A stretch of DNA of 64,000 bases from JB111 sp049856295 (GTDB taxonomy: Bacteria; Actinomycetota; Actinomycetes; Actinomycetales; Actinomycetaceae): the NCBI RefSeq assembly GCF_049856295.1, contig NZ_JBNDMZ010000004.1:62001-126000 (forward strand), given 5' to 3'. Of the stretch, positions 52,827 to 61,445 are shown piece by piece. Position 1 is the stretch's first letter. Each line of letters begins with the position of its first letter. The notes under the pieces are model-generated. The model was not told the DNA's origin, made no database searches, and was given only the letters and a program-made list of their open reading frames with translations. A program made the position numbers and the translations under genes.

Positions 52827-53028
52827 GAGAGTGCGGTTCTGGTGCGCCACTCCGTTGAGATTGCGGTTGGGAACCCCTCCCATCGAGATTGCGGTTGGGA
52901 ACCCCTCCCATCGAGATTGCGGTTGAGCCCCCTCCCATCGAGATTGCGGTTGGGAACCCGTGACCGGTCGAGTGTGCGGCTCAGGCGCCCACCCCATCAC
53001 TTGCCGGGAGTGCGGTTCTGGTGCGCGC
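52827..53028. repeat. Intergenic array of seven related 27-37 bp units
   Basis: GAGATTGCGGTT recurs at 52857, 52885, 52913 and 52940, so at 28, 28 and 27 bp, each followed by GGGAACCCCTCCCATC or a close variant. Diverged units with GAGAGTGCGGTT or GAGTGTGCGGC flank them at 52827, 52970 and 53007. The two outermost copies share the tail CTGGTGCGC. There are no unique spacers. The array fills most of the 316-bp gap between the divergent CYTH and acyltransferase genes. Confidence 0.75.
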
Positions 53029-53085
53029 CCTCCGAGAGAACGGCTCGGGCGCGCGCGGGCGCGGACCGGCGATTACCGTGGCCGT

Positions 53086-53706
53086 GTGTCCGCCCCCCGC
53101 ATGCTGCGCCGCGCCCTCGGCAAGGCTCTCCTCGCCGCCGTCCGCTACCGACTCGTCGCACCCGACGTCCGGGAGCCACGCGCGATCTTCATCGGCGCCC
53201 CGCACACCGCCCGCCTCGACTTCGTGCTCATGCTCGGCATCGCCTGGTCCCGCGACCTCACGCCCAAGGTGCTGATGAAGAGGGAGTACTTCGACGGCAT
53301 CGCGGGCCCGTTCTTCCGGGCGCTCGGCGGTATCGCGGTCGACCGCGGGAACCCGGATGGACTCGTGGCCGACCTCGTCGCCCGGGCGGAGCGCGGCGAG
53401 CGGTTCCACCTCGTCATCACCCCGGAGGGCACGCGCGGGCGCCGCGAGCACTGGAAGTCCGGCTTCTACAGGATCGCGCTGGCCGCCGACCTGCCCGTGG
53501 TGCTCGGCTTCCTCGACTCGGTCACGCGCACCACGGGTCTCGGCCCCACGATCCGCCTCACCGGCGACGTCCGCGCGGACATGGACCGATTCCGGGCCTT
53601 CTACGCCGACAAGGTGGGCGTCCACCCCGAGCTCGGCACCCCGCCGTCGCTGGCCGACGAGGAGACGGCGACCTACGCGGACCCCGCGACGGCTCCGGCA
53701 GGCTGA
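53086..53706 (+). CDS. 1-acyl-glycerol-3-phosphate-acyltransferase-like protein
   Basis: The protein has 206 residues with a PlsC-type fold. The HX4D catalytic motif is HTARLD (about 45-50), and the phosphate-binding loop is ITPEGTRGRRE (about 118-128). It is short for PlsC and begins with a basic amphipathic stretch (MLRRALGKALLAAVRYRL) that could lie on the membrane. It probably transfers an acyl group to a lysolipid or similar acceptor. GTG 53086 is chosen because TACCGT (53074-53079) ends 6 nt before it; an ATG at 53101 is the alternative. After it, 53707-53876 holds a 27-bp direct repeat containing CGCCGCACGGCCACCGG but no gene. Confidence 0.78.
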   Translation: MSAPRMLRRALGKALLAAVRYRLVAPDVREPRAIFIGAPHTARLDFVLMLGIAWSRDLTPKVLMKREYFDGIAGPFFRALGGIAVDRGNPDGLVADLVARAERGERFHLVITPEGTRGRREHWKSGFYRIALAADLPVVLGFLDSVTRTTGLGPTIRLTGDVRADMDRFRAFYADKVGVHPELGTPPSLADEETATYADPATAPAG

Positions 53707-53876
53707 CGCACCCTGCGGTCCTGCGCCCGCCCGTCGGCGCGGGCCAACCGGCACGGACGACGGCACGGGCGCGGCGCCTTCTCGGGCGCCGCGCCCGCCG
53801 CACGGCCACCGGGCGCCCCACCGACGCTCGCCGCACGGCCACCGGGCGCCCCACCGACGCTCGCCGGCCCGCCTTC

Positions 53877-55022
53877 TCAGTGCTGGTGCATCGGCGCAGG
53901 CGCAGGCAGCCCGGCCTCCTCGCGCACCCGCGCCGCGTAGTCGTCGAGGAAGCGGAGGGCGTCGACGAGCGTCGTCGTCGTGATCTCGACGTCCATGTTG
54001 TGGATCGTCTCCCCCTCGGCGGTGGCAGCCTCGGCGACGGTCCGCAGCGAGTCGAGGTCGTCGACGTCGATCCCGGCCTCGACCAGCGTGTTCGGCAGGC
54101 CGACGCGCGTGGTGAACCGGATGTGCTCGTCGAGCTCCTCGGTGGGCGCCGACTCGAGGACGAGCTGCGTGGTGGTCCCGACGTTGACCTTCTCGCCGTG
54201 CGTGAGGTGGTGCGTCTGCGGCACGGCCGTCAGCCCGTCGTGGATCGCGTGCGCGGCCGCCAGCCCGCTCGACTCGAAGCCGAGCCCGGACAGGAGCGTG
54301 TTGGCCTCGACGACCCGGTCGACCGCCGGCGTGACGACGTTCCGCCCCACGGCGGCGATCGCCGGCAGCGCGTCCTCGTGGAGGATGTCCCAGCTCAGCC
54401 GGGCGAGCGCCTTCGCGGACATCGTCGCCTGACCGCCGGCCATCGTGGACTTCTTCGCGCGGGCGACGGCCCGTGCCTCCGGCCAGGTGGCGAGCGCGTC
54501 GCCGATCCCGGCCACGAGCAGCCGCGCCGGGGCGTTCGCCACGAGCTGCGTGTCGACGAGCACGAGGTCGGGGTTGCGCGGGAAGAACCGGTACTCCTCC
54601 ATCGCCCCCTCCTCCGTGTAGACCACGGACAGGGCCGAGCACGGGGCGTCCGTCGACGCGATCGTCGGGACCGAGGCCCAGCGGATCCCGGCGAGGTGAC
54701 CGGCCGCCTTGACGGCGTCGATCGTCGACCCGCCGCCCACGCCCGCCATGACGTCCGCGCCGAGCTCCTTCGCGCTCGCCGCGAGCGAGTCGATCGAGCG
54801 CGCCGTCGCGTAGCCCTCGAACGGCACGCGGTGCACCGGCAGGCCCTTCGCCTCGAGCGAGGCGGTGACGGTCTCGCGGACGATTCCCCACACGACGTCG
54901 TCCGCCACGATCATCGGCACCTCGCCGAGCCGCGCGAGCTCCTCCCCGATCGAGGCCATGGCGCCGCGGCCCTGCGTGTAGCGGGACGGGGCGATGAGAG
55001 ACATGAGCGACTGGGCGGACAT
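53877..55022 (-). CDS. gldA: Glycerol-dehydrogenase-like iron/zinc alcohol dehydrogenase
   Basis: The protein has 381 residues of the Fe-ADH superfamily. The NAD loop is GVGGGSTIDAVKAAGH. The metal ligands are Asp in GIGDALATWPEA and His in AAAHAIHDGLT and THGEKVNVG. Together with SVPTIASTDAPCSAL this fits GldA, which oxidises glycerol to dihydroxyacetone. The C-terminal HQH tail is short. GGAG lies 9 nt before the ATG at 55022. A dyad 27 bp upstream (55049-55062) and a TetR gene just beyond suggest repression. An FGGY kinase lies 2.7 kb away but in another operon. Confidence 0.85.
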   Translation of the reverse strand: MSAQSLMSLIAPSRYTQGRGAMASIGEELARLGEVPMIVADDVVWGIVRETVTASLEAKGLPVHRVPFEGYATARSIDSLAASAKELGADVMAGVGGGSTIDAVKAAGHLAGIRWASVPTIASTDAPCSALSVVYTEEGAMEEYRFFPRNPDLVLVDTQLVANAPARLLVAGIGDALATWPEARAVARAKKSTMAGGQATMSAKALARLSWDILHEDALPAIAAVGRNVVTPAVDRVVEANTLLSGLGFESSGLAAAHAIHDGLTAVPQTHHLTHGEKVNVGTTTQLVLESAPTEELDEHIRFTTRVGLPNTLVEAGIDVDDLDSLRTVAEAATAEGETIHNMDVEITTTTLVDALRFLDDYAARVREEAGLPAPAPMHQH

Positions 55023-55048
55023 CCGGGTCTCCTTCGTGAGCCGTTGAA

Positions 55049-55062
55049 TGGTTCACGAACCA
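55049..55062. promoter_or_regulatory. Dyad upstream of the glycerol-dehydrogenase-like gene
   Basis: TGGTTC and GAACCA form a perfect 6-bp inverted repeat around AC, 27 bp upstream of the start codon on the minus strand, well placed for a repressor. The regulator is not identified; it differs in sequence from the dyad next to the TetR gene at 55811. Confidence 0.45.
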
Positions 55063-55193
55063 CGCTAGGAGCCGCGCCGGTCGGAGTCCCGGGCCGGAGG
55101 TCCCGGCACGGAGATCACGGCACGGAGATCACGAACCCCTTCCAGCCCGACGACGAACACCGACATCCCCGTCGTCGCCCGCCACCGTGCCCG

Positions 55194-55793
55194 CTACGTC
55201 CTGGTGAGCGCGCGCACGAGCAGGTCGATGTCCGCCGGGCCGAACAGCTCCTCGACCTCTGCTCCGTCGCCGCGGAAGGCGGCCGCCGCCATGATCGACC
55301 CGACGACGACGAGCGCCGCCCGGTCCGCGTCCACGGCCGGCTCGTCCCCGCGGTCGTGCGCCCGCGCCAGGATCGCCGCCAGTGCGTCGCGGGTCGGGCG
55401 GTAGACGATCCCCCGGACGACGCCCGCCAGCTCGGCGTCGTGGGCGGACTCGGCGATCAGCGACAGGAGCGCCGTGACGACCCGGCCCGAGAGGACCTCG
55501 TTCTTGTGCTCGAGCATCGCGCGCAGGTCCCCGGCGGTCGACCCGGTGTCGACGTCCTTCTCCTCGTTGCCCACCGCCGACGCGGCGGCCAGCACGAGGT
55601 CCCGCCTGGTCGGCCAGCGCCGGTAGAGCGTCGCCGTCGAGACGCCGGCCCGCCGCGCGACGACCGCCGTCGTCATGGCCGCGTACCCGGACTCGGCGAT
55701 GACGTCGATGACGGCCTCGAGGATGCGCGGGCCGAGGCTCGGGTCCACGGGGCGGCCCTGACGCGTGCGGTCTCCGGCGCGGGGGAGGTCCAT
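55194..55793 (-). CDS. TetR-family repressor
   Basis: The protein has 199 residues. The helix-turn-helix lies at about 22-70 (ILEAVIDVIAESGYAAMTT, AGVSTATLYRRWPTRRDLV), and a TetR_C_11-like helical domain follows. TAGAGT ends 6 nt before the ATG at 55793, so it is probably leaderless. It diverges from an SDR gene across a 25-bp near-perfect dyad and most likely represses that gene and itself. Confidence 0.87.
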   Translation of the reverse strand: MDLPRAGDRTRQGRPVDPSLGPRILEAVIDVIAESGYAAMTTAVVARRAGVSTATLYRRWPTRRDLVLAAASAVGNEEKDVDTGSTAGDLRAMLEHKNEVLSGRVVTALLSLIAESAHDAELAGVVRGIVYRPTRDALAAILARAHDRGDEPAVDADRAALVVVGSIMAAAAFRGDGAEVEELFGPADIDLLVRALTRT

Positions 55794-55810
55794 GCGGCCA
55801 CTCTATCCGA

Positions 55811-55835
55811 GCGATACGAAACTATTTCGTTTCGC
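55811..55835. promoter_or_regulatory. TetR/SDR intergenic operator, 25-bp dyad
   Basis: Two 11-bp arms, GCGATACGAAA (55811-55821) and TTTCGTTTCGC (55825-55835), are inverted copies with one mismatch around CTA. It lies midway between the divergent tetR and SDR starts. Confidence 0.65.
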
Positions 55836-55880
55836 TTTGTGGTACGGTTCTCCCGACCACCTCGACCCCGGAGGCACCCC

Positions 55881-56750
55881 ATGCGCACGATCGTCCTCAC
55901 CGGCGCCAGCGACGGCATCGGCGCGGCCGCCGCGGAACGGCTCGCCGGAGACTCGGTGCGGCTCGTCGTCGTCGGCCGCTCCCCCGAGAAGACCCGCTCC
56001 GTGGCCGGGCGCGTGGGCGCCGAGCACCACGTCGCCGACTTCACCCGCCTCGACGAGGTGCGCGACCTGGCCGCCGAGCTCGACGGCACGCTCGACCGGA
56101 TCGACGTCCTCGCCAACAACGCGGGCGGGTTCTTCGCCGGCCCCGTCCGCACCGAGGACGGCTTCGAGAAGACGTTCCAGGTCAACCACCTCGCCCCGTA
56201 CCTGCTGACGAACCTGCTGCGGGAGAAGCTCGTCGCGAGCGGTGCGAGCGTGGTGGCGACCGCCAGCGTCGCGAACATCGTCTACGCCCGGCTCGACCTC
56301 GACGACATCGAGAGCCTCTCGGACTTCCGCCCGGATCGCGCATACGGGAACGCGAAGCTCGCCAACATCCTGTTCACGCGCGGGCTGCACGCCGCCCTCC
56401 ACCGTCACGGGGTCTCGTCGGTCGCGTTCCACCCGGGCGTGGTCGCGACGAGCTTCGGCGGCGAGACGAGCGGCCTCCTGCGCCGGATGTACCACGGCGC
56501 ACTCCGTCCGCTCCTCACCCGGCCCGCGCGTGGAGGGGCGACCCTCGCGCACTTCGTCGACGGCACGCCCGGCACCACGTGGGAGTCGGGCCGCTACTAC
56601 AACGACCGGCGCCGGCCCGGTCTGCTCAACCGCGCGGCGAAGGACCCCGCGACCGTCCGGCAGCACTGGGAGATGTCCGCGCAGATGCTCGGCGTCGACT
56701 GGTCGCTCGACACGGTCGATTCCCCCGACGACGGCGCCGCACCCGCGTAG
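55881..56750 (+). CDS. Short-chain dehydrogenase/reductase
   Basis: The protein has 289 residues. TGASDGIGAAAAERL is the cofactor loop with an Arg (VVGRSPEKTR) suited to NADP(H). NNAGGFF, a Ser in VATASVAN and YGNAKLAN complete the NAG-Ser-Tyr-Lys set. It resembles the retinol-dehydrogenase/WW-oxidoreductase-like SDRs of actinobacteria. GGAGG lies 6 nt before the ATG. Presumed target of the divergent TetR; substrate unknown. Confidence 0.88.
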   Translation: MRTIVLTGASDGIGAAAAERLAGDSVRLVVVGRSPEKTRSVAGRVGAEHHVADFTRLDEVRDLAAELDGTLDRIDVLANNAGGFFAGPVRTEDGFEKTFQVNHLAPYLLTNLLREKLVASGASVVATASVANIVYARLDLDDIESLSDFRPDRAYGNAKLANILFTRGLHAALHRHGVSSVAFHPGVVATSFGGETSGLLRRMYHGALRPLLTRPARGGATLAHFVDGTPGTTWESGRYYNDRRRPGLLNRAAKDPATVRQHWEMSAQMLGVDWSLDTVDSPDDGAAPA

Positions 56751-56856
56751 GCCGAGCACCCCGCGCAGTCGAGGGCACGCGGCCAGGGCGGGCGGGCGCG
56801 CGCAGGTGGCCGCCCACCCGCGCGCGACTCGGCCGGGTCCACGACCCGACGTCGAC

Positions 56857-57621
56857 CTACGTCAGGCGATAGCGCGCCACCAGCAGCGAGTCCGACCGCA
56901 GCAGCGAGACCAGCTCCGCCTCGCGCACCGCCTCGGCCGCGCCGAGCACCATCCGGCGCCCGGTGCCGCCCGCGACGACCGGCGAGTAGCTGACGAGCAT
57001 CTCGTCGAGCGCGTCCTCGGCCACGAGGGCGCCCAGGAGCGTCGGACCGCCCTCGGTGAGGATCCGCGCGTGCCCGCGCTCGCGCAGGGCGTCGACGGCG
57101 GCCCGCCCGCTCACCCCGCCGCCCTCCCCGGGCGGCAGCAGCACGACCTCGGCGACCTCCTCGAGCGCCGCCACGCGCTCCCGCGGGGCTCCGGTCACGG
57201 TGAGCACGAGCGGACGCTCGGGGGCGTCGCGAAACATCGGGGAGGACTCGTCGAGGTCGAGGCTCGCCGAGACGGCGGCGAGCCGCGGGTGGTCGCTCTG
57301 GCCGGCGGCGCGGCGGCGGGCGACCCCGGTCTCGTCGGTGCGCACCGGCCCGTAGCCCTCGGCGCGCAGCGTCCCGGCGCCGACGAGCAGGACGTCGGCC
57401 GCGCTCCTGGCCAGGTGGAGGTGCGCCTGGTCGACCGGGTCCGAGAGGCCGCCCGCGCGGCCGTCCATCGTCAGCGACCCGTCGATCGAGGTGACCATGT
57501 TCGACCGCACCCCGGGCTCGAGGTAGGTCGCCGCGAGCTCGTCGGCCGTCACCTCACCCGGCTCCGGCCACAGCCGGTCGAACAGGGCACCCGGCACCGC
57601 GTCACGCGTCTCGTCCGTCAC
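56857..57621 (-). CDS. RibD C-terminal/dihydrofolate-reductase-fold pyrimidine reductase
   Basis: The protein has 254 residues. NMVTSIDGSLTMDGRAGGLS and DVLLVGAGTLRAEGYGPV are the substrate and NADPH segments of the RibD reductase domain, and ILTEGGPTLLGALV is its C-terminal signature. No deaminase domain is fused. Stand-alone members reduce a pyrimidine or related compound with NADPH. No other rib gene is in the window. The start is GTG 57621, and TAGCCT lies 7 nt upstream. Confidence 0.83.
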   Translation of the reverse strand: MTDETRDAVPGALFDRLWPEPGEVTADELAATYLEPGVRSNMVTSIDGSLTMDGRAGGLSDPVDQAHLHLARSAADVLLVGAGTLRAEGYGPVRTDETGVARRRAAGQSDHPRLAAVSASLDLDESSPMFRDAPERPLVLTVTGAPRERVAALEEVAEVVLLPPGEGGGVSGRAAVDALRERGHARILTEGGPTLLGALVAEDALDEMLVSYSPVVAGGTGRRMVLGAAEAVREAELVSLLRSDSLLVARYRLT

Positions 57622-57740
57622 GCCTCACAGGCTATCCGCGGCGATCGGTGGACGGTCGCGGGAACGGCACTCCCGGCGGGCCGCTACCGTGGCCGCATCG
57701 TTCACCCGCGTGGGGAGAAGCCCACCCGTCAGGGAGACAC

Positions 57741-59231
57741 ATGTCCGACGCCTTCCGCACGACCTTGTCCGACGCCGAACGGCCGCTCGTCCTCGCCGTC
57801 GACGTCGGCTCCACGGCTACCCGCGGAGGGCTGTACGACGCGGCGGGCCGACCCCTGCGCGACTCCCGGCACAAGGTCTCCCACGCGTTCACCACCGACG
57901 TCGACGGCACGTCGGTCTTCGACGCCGACCAGGCCACCGCCGAGGTCTCCGAGGTGATCGAGAAGGTGCTCGACGGCGTCGACGGAGAGGTCGCGGGCGT
58001 CTCGCTCGACGCCTTCGCCGCCTCGCTCGTCGGCGTCGACGCGTCGGGGGCCGCGGTCACGCCCTGCTACACCTACGCCGACTCACGCAGCGGGCCACAG
58101 GTCGCCGCGCTGCGCACCAAGCTGGGCGAGTCCGAGCTCCAGCAGCGCACGGGCACCCGCCTGCACACGAGCTACCTCGCGCCCCGGCTGCGGTGGCTGC
58201 GCGAGACCAAGCCGGACCTCTTCGCGAGCGTCGACCGGTGGATGTCGCTGCAGGAGTACGTCCACCTGCGGCTCCTCGGCGTCGCCGTCGCAAGCACGCC
58301 CACCGCCTCCTGGACCGGCCTGCTCAACCGCCGCACGGGCGAGTGGGACACGCAGCTGCTGCGGCTGTCCGGGATCCGGCGCGCCCAGCTCTCGCCGGTC
58401 CAGGACCCCGGCGTGCCGATCGTCCTCGAGCCCAAGGCCGCTCGCGCGATCGCGAAGAGGTGGCCCGCCCTCGCCGACGCGCAGTGGTTCCCCGGGATCC
58501 CCGACGGTCTCGGGTCGAGCCTCGGCGCCGGCGGCACGGGCAGCTCGACCGCCGTCCTCGCGGCATCGACGACCGGCGCGATGCGCCTGCTCGTCGAGAC
58601 GATCCCCGCCACCCTGCCGCCCGGCCTGTGGGGCTACCGGGTCGACGACGGGCACTCGCTCCTCGGCGGCGCCCTCACCGACGTCGGCAGCGCCGTGACC
58701 TGGCTCCGGGAGAACATCCGGATCGACGGCGACCTCGACGCCGTCCTCGAACCCGAGCCGCTGTCCTCCACGCCGCTCGTCCTGCCGTTCCTGTCCGGCG
58801 AGCGCTCGACGGGGTGGTCGGCCGGGGCGCTCGGCACCGTCCTCGGCATCTCGGCGGCCCACACGCCCACGGACCTGGCCCGCGGACTCCTCGAGGGCGT
58901 GGCGCTCAGCTTCGCGCGCCTCGCCAAGCAGCTGCGCGGGGTCGCCGGCATGCCTTCGGAGATCCGGGTGAGCGGCGGACTGATCGGCGCGATCCCGGGC
59001 TTCGCCCAGCTCCTCGCGGACGTCCTCGGCGCCCCGGTGACGCCCGTGACCTACAAGCGCACGACGATGCGGGGCTCCGCCCTTCTCGCGCTGCGGGTGC
59101 TCGCGCCGGACGTCACGCCGGCCGTGGGGCCGCTCGGGGAGCGGTGCGAGCCGGTCCCGGCCCGCACCGCGCACTACGCGCGTCGGCTCGCCCAGCTCGA
59201 GGACGCCTACGCGGCGGTCACGCCGCTCTGA
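57741..59231 (+). CDS. FGGY-family carbohydrate kinase (gluconokinase-like)
   Basis: The protein has 496 residues. LVLAVDVGSTATRGGLYD is the N-terminal phosphate loop, and VAGVSLDAFAASLVGVD and the C-terminal IRVSGGLIGAIPGFAQLLADVLG are ATP-binding FGGY segments. FLSGERSTGW and the overall pattern resemble gluconate kinases of this family more than glycerol or xylulose kinases, but the sugar is not certain. AGGGAG lies 5 nt before the ATG at 57741. Single gene, convergent with the Pro/Gln-rich protein gene. Confidence 0.83.
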   Translation: MSDAFRTTLSDAERPLVLAVDVGSTATRGGLYDAAGRPLRDSRHKVSHAFTTDVDGTSVFDADQATAEVSEVIEKVLDGVDGEVAGVSLDAFAASLVGVDASGAAVTPCYTYADSRSGPQVAALRTKLGESELQQRTGTRLHTSYLAPRLRWLRETKPDLFASVDRWMSLQEYVHLRLLGVAVASTPTASWTGLLNRRTGEWDTQLLRLSGIRRAQLSPVQDPGVPIVLEPKAARAIAKRWPALADAQWFPGIPDGLGSSLGAGGTGSSTAVLAASTTGAMRLLVETIPATLPPGLWGYRVDDGHSLLGGALTDVGSAVTWLRENIRIDGDLDAVLEPEPLSSTPLVLPFLSGERSTGWSAGALGTVLGISAAHTPTDLARGLLEGVALSFARLAKQLRGVAGMPSEIRVSGGLIGAIPGFAQLLADVLGAPVTPVTYKRTTMRGSALLALRVLAPDVTPAVGPLGERCEPVPARTAHYARRLAQLEDAYAAVTPL

Positions 59232-59266
59232 CGGCCGCCCGCCGGGGAGGCCGACGGGCCGCGGAA

Positions 59267-60076
59267 CTACCGCTGCGAGCCCCAGCCCGGAGGGAGTCCC
59301 TGGCCGGGCTCGCCGGCCCACCCGGGCTGCTCGCCCGGTCGCCCCTGGGGAGCGCCTTGCGGCGGTCCCGGCTGCCACTGACCGGGCTGGCCCTGCTGAC
59401 CGTGCGGCTGTCCCTGCGGCGGGCCGGGCTGCCACTGGCCGGGCTGACCGGCCGGCTGCCCCTGGGGCTGCCCCTGCGGCGGCCCGGGCTGCCACTGACC
59501 AGGCTGGCCGGCCGGCTGGCCTTGCGGCGCGCCCTGCGGCTGACCGTTGCCCTGCGGCTGCCCGTGCCCCTGCGGCGCCTGACCGCCCCCGGCGCGCTGC
59601 GCCCGGCCGTTGATCTCCTGCTCCATCGCCTGCCAGGTCGGCAGGTCCCGCTTGCCGATGGAGAACTCCCAGTGGTTGCCGTCGCGCATCGTCACGTGGA
59701 CGGCGTAGTACGCCATGCCGACCTTCTCGTGCCAGAAGCGGTCGAGCGCCGAGTAGTCGAAGCTGGCGAACACCCGCTCGGGGATCCACTTGCCGAACCC
59801 GGCACGGGTGTCGATGCAGATGGCCGCGGTCGGCGTCATCGCCCACACGACCGGGCCCTCGGGCGGGAACGGCATCCCCAGCACGTGACCGCCGGGGCGG
59901 ACCTCGGTCTTGACGATGGCGTCCGCGACCAGACCGCCGATCGAGAACTTCTTCGGCCCCTTGTCCATGCTCTGCGCCACCCAGTTCTGGCCGTCCCTGG
60001 GGAGCATGAGCACGGCGTCCTCGGGGGCGCACCCGAGCACCTCCGTCACCTTCGCGGCGAGCTTCGGGTTGGCCAT
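59267..60076 (-). CDS. Protein of unknown function with Pro/Gln/Gly-rich C-terminal repeats
   Basis: The protein has 269 residues. I do not recognise the N-terminal domain (about 1-158), an alpha/beta, PH-like sequence without signal peptide (LPRDGQNWVAQSMDKGPKKF, RFWHEKVGMAYYAVHVTM, DLPTWQAMEQEI). The remaining about 110 residues are three to four imperfect repeats built on QPGQWQPGPPQGQ, a disordered, prion-like composition. GAGGAG lies 5-6 nt before the ATG. It diverges from whiB by 151 bp; that gap holds no other feature. Confidence 0.7.
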   Translation of the reverse strand: MANPKLAAKVTEVLGCAPEDAVLMLPRDGQNWVAQSMDKGPKKFSIGGLVADAIVKTEVRPGGHVLGMPFPPEGPVVWAMTPTAAICIDTRAGFGKWIPERVFASFDYSALDRFWHEKVGMAYYAVHVTMRDGNHWEFSIGKRDLPTWQAMEQEINGRAQRAGGGQAPQGHGQPQGNGQPQGAPQGQPAGQPGQWQPGPPQGQPQGQPAGQPGQWQPGPPQGQPHGQQGQPGQWQPGPPQGAPQGRPGEQPGWAGEPGQGLPPGWGSQR

Positions 60077-60227
60077 GGGATCTCCTCGTGTCGGCGCTGC
60101 AGGATCGACTCTGCTGTGACGGTCGGGGACTCCCCGGCCAGGGAGAACCTAGCGCGATCCAGGATTCGCAGATGATTGTGCGGCCATTCCCAGGGTCCAT
60201 CCAGGTTCGACCGGTGAAGTCATACCC

Positions 60228-60497
60228 ATGAACAGCTTCCCGGAGGACACCGACCCGAACTGGCGAGTCCAGGGTGCGTGCACCGACCTCCCCACGGACG
60301 ACTTCTTCCCCGAGGGGCAGGGCAAGGCCGTGGACGCACAGGTGGCCCGGGCCAAGGCGGTCTGCGCGAGCTGCCCGGTCGCGGAGATGTGCCTCGAGTT
60401 CTCGCTCCGGACGAATCAGCCCTTCGGCATCTTCGGCGGCACCACGCCGTCGGAGCGTCGGGCGATCCGGAAGGAGCGTCGCATCGTCGCTGCGTAG
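60228..60497 (+). CDS. WhiB-family iron-sulfur transcriptional regulator
   Basis: The protein has 89 residues. The four cluster ligands are Cys18, Cys46, Cys49 and Cys55 in the C-x(n)-CxxC-x5-C order. GIFGG (67-71) is the family turn, followed by a basic tail RRAIRKERR. WhiB proteins bind a redox-sensitive [4Fe-4S] cluster and the main sigma factor. The first 20 residues (NWRVQGACTDLPTDDFFPEG) match the general WhiB N terminus. A strong hairpin lies 120 bp downstream. Which WhiB subtype it is I cannot fix with confidence. Confidence 0.93.
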   Translation: MNSFPEDTDPNWRVQGACTDLPTDDFFPEGQGKAVDAQVARAKAVCASCPVAEMCLEFSLRTNQPFGIFGGTTPSERRAIRKERRIVAA

Positions 60498-60616
60498 GCG
60501 GGTGGGCCGCCTCGCAGGGGACGGGGGATGAGGGCCATGGGGACGCCTGGTACACGGACCCGTGGTTCTCGCACAGAAGGAGATCCACCACCCCGGGGGG
60601 AGTGGTGAGGTCACCG

Positions 60617-60650
60617 GGGCCGGTGGCGGTCGTCAGACCGCCGCCGGCCC
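60617..60650 (+). terminator. Strong hairpin downstream of whiB
   Basis: A 15-bp stem (60617-60631 with 60636-60650, one T-G wobble) closes a GTCA loop and is followed by TTCG. A weaker stem based on CACCAC/GTGGTG lies at about 60587-60609. The region 60498-60700 has no gene, so these likely terminate or attenuate the whiB transcript. Confidence 0.6.
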
Positions 60651-60700
60651 TTCGTGCGTCTACCGGGCGTCGGCCCTTCGCATCGCCGGCTTCAAGGCCC

Positions 60701-60730
60701 TTGACGTGTAGGTTTATTCCTACCTATTCT
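60701..60730 (+). promoter_or_regulatory. Promoter and ArsR-type operator of the VOC-ArsR-AHSA1 operon
   Basis: TTGACG (60701-60706), 18-bp spacer, TATTCT (60725-60730), then 6 nt to the ATG at 60737: a near-consensus leaderless promoter. In its spacer GTAGG (60708-60712) and CCTAC (60719-60723) form an inverted repeat around TTTATT, a fitting site for the ArsR encoded in the operon. Confidence 0.65.
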
Positions 60731-60736
60731 CTCGGC

Positions 60737-61090
60737 ATGGCTATCACCACCGTGAGGACCGTGACCGTGTTCGTCGCTGACCAGGACCGCGCCCGCGACT
60801 TCTACGTCGACGCGCTCGGGCTCGAGGTCACGACAGACCAGACCTTCGGCGAGAACCGCTGGCTCGAGGTCGGCGCACCGAGCGGCACCACGCTCGTGCT
60901 GCACACGCCGTTCCCCGGCATGAGCGCCGGCGGCGGGCAGGGCGTCCTGTTCGCCAGCTCGGACCTGGACGCCGACGTCGCACGCCTGCAGGAGACCGGT
61001 GTGGTCGTCGACGGCCCGAACGAGATGCCGTGGGGCCGACAGGCCACCTTCTCGGACCCTGACGGCAACGGCTACATCCTGCAGGGCTGA
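60737..61090 (+). CDS. VOC-family (glyoxalase/bleomycin-resistance-like) protein
   Basis: The protein has 117 residues, one VOC domain with paired beta-alpha-beta units: VRTVTVFVADQDRARDFYVDALGLEV, then ATFSDPDGNGYILQG at the C terminus, where the Glu metal ligand is replaced by Gln. First gene of an operon with an ArsR repressor and an AHSA1 protein. Probably leaderless. The ligand is unknown; such operons are common in actinobacteria and no function is proven. Confidence 0.82.
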   Translation: MAITTVRTVTVFVADQDRARDFYVDALGLEVTTDQTFGENRWLEVGAPSGTTLVLHTPFPGMSAGGGQGVLFASSDLDADVARLQETGVVVDGPNEMPWGRQATFSDPDGNGYILQG

Positions 61091-61100
61091 GGTCGCCGGA

Positions 61101-61445
61101 TTGCCTCGACGTCTCAAGAGCGGTCCGCTGGACGAGGTGTTCGGCGCGCTCGCCAACCCCACGCGTCGCGACATCCTCGACGCGCTCCTCGGCGGTGAGC
61201 GCACCGCCGGGGAGCTCGCCGGGAAGTTCGACATGGCCCGTCCCAGCGTCTCCGAGCACCTCCGCGCGTTGCGCGAGTCCGGACTCGTGGAGGAGCGGCA
61301 GGAGGGCCGTCACCGCTTCTATCGCGTCACGGGCGAGCCGATGGCCGAGCTGATCGACTGGCTCACTCCCTACGAGCGCTTCTGGCGCGACCGGATGACC
61401 GCGCTCGGCGGTGTCCTCGACGAGATGGACGACGATGACACATGA
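61101..61445 (+). CDS. ArsR-family repressor
   Basis: The protein has 114 residues. The winged helix spans almost the whole chain (FGALANPTRRDILDALLGG, MARPSVSEHLRALRESG, GRHRFYRVTGEPM). No metal Cys. I chose TTG 61101, which has GAGG 8 nt upstream; GTG 61137 would remove the first helix turn. It overlaps the AHSA1 start by 11 bp and sits between VOC and AHSA1 genes, the classic ArsR-AHSA1 arrangement. Probably binds the dyad at 60708-60723. Confidence 0.85.
   Translation: MPRRLKSGPLDEVFGALANPTRRDILDALLGGERTAGELAGKFDMARPSVSEHLRALRESGLVEERQEGRHRFYRVTGEPMAELIDWLTPYERFWRDRMTALGGVLDEMDDDDT

Noticed and set aside
52827..53028. Possible CRISPR array
   Set aside because: The 27-28 bp period is the whole unit; there are no unique spacers between repeats and no cas genes nearby.
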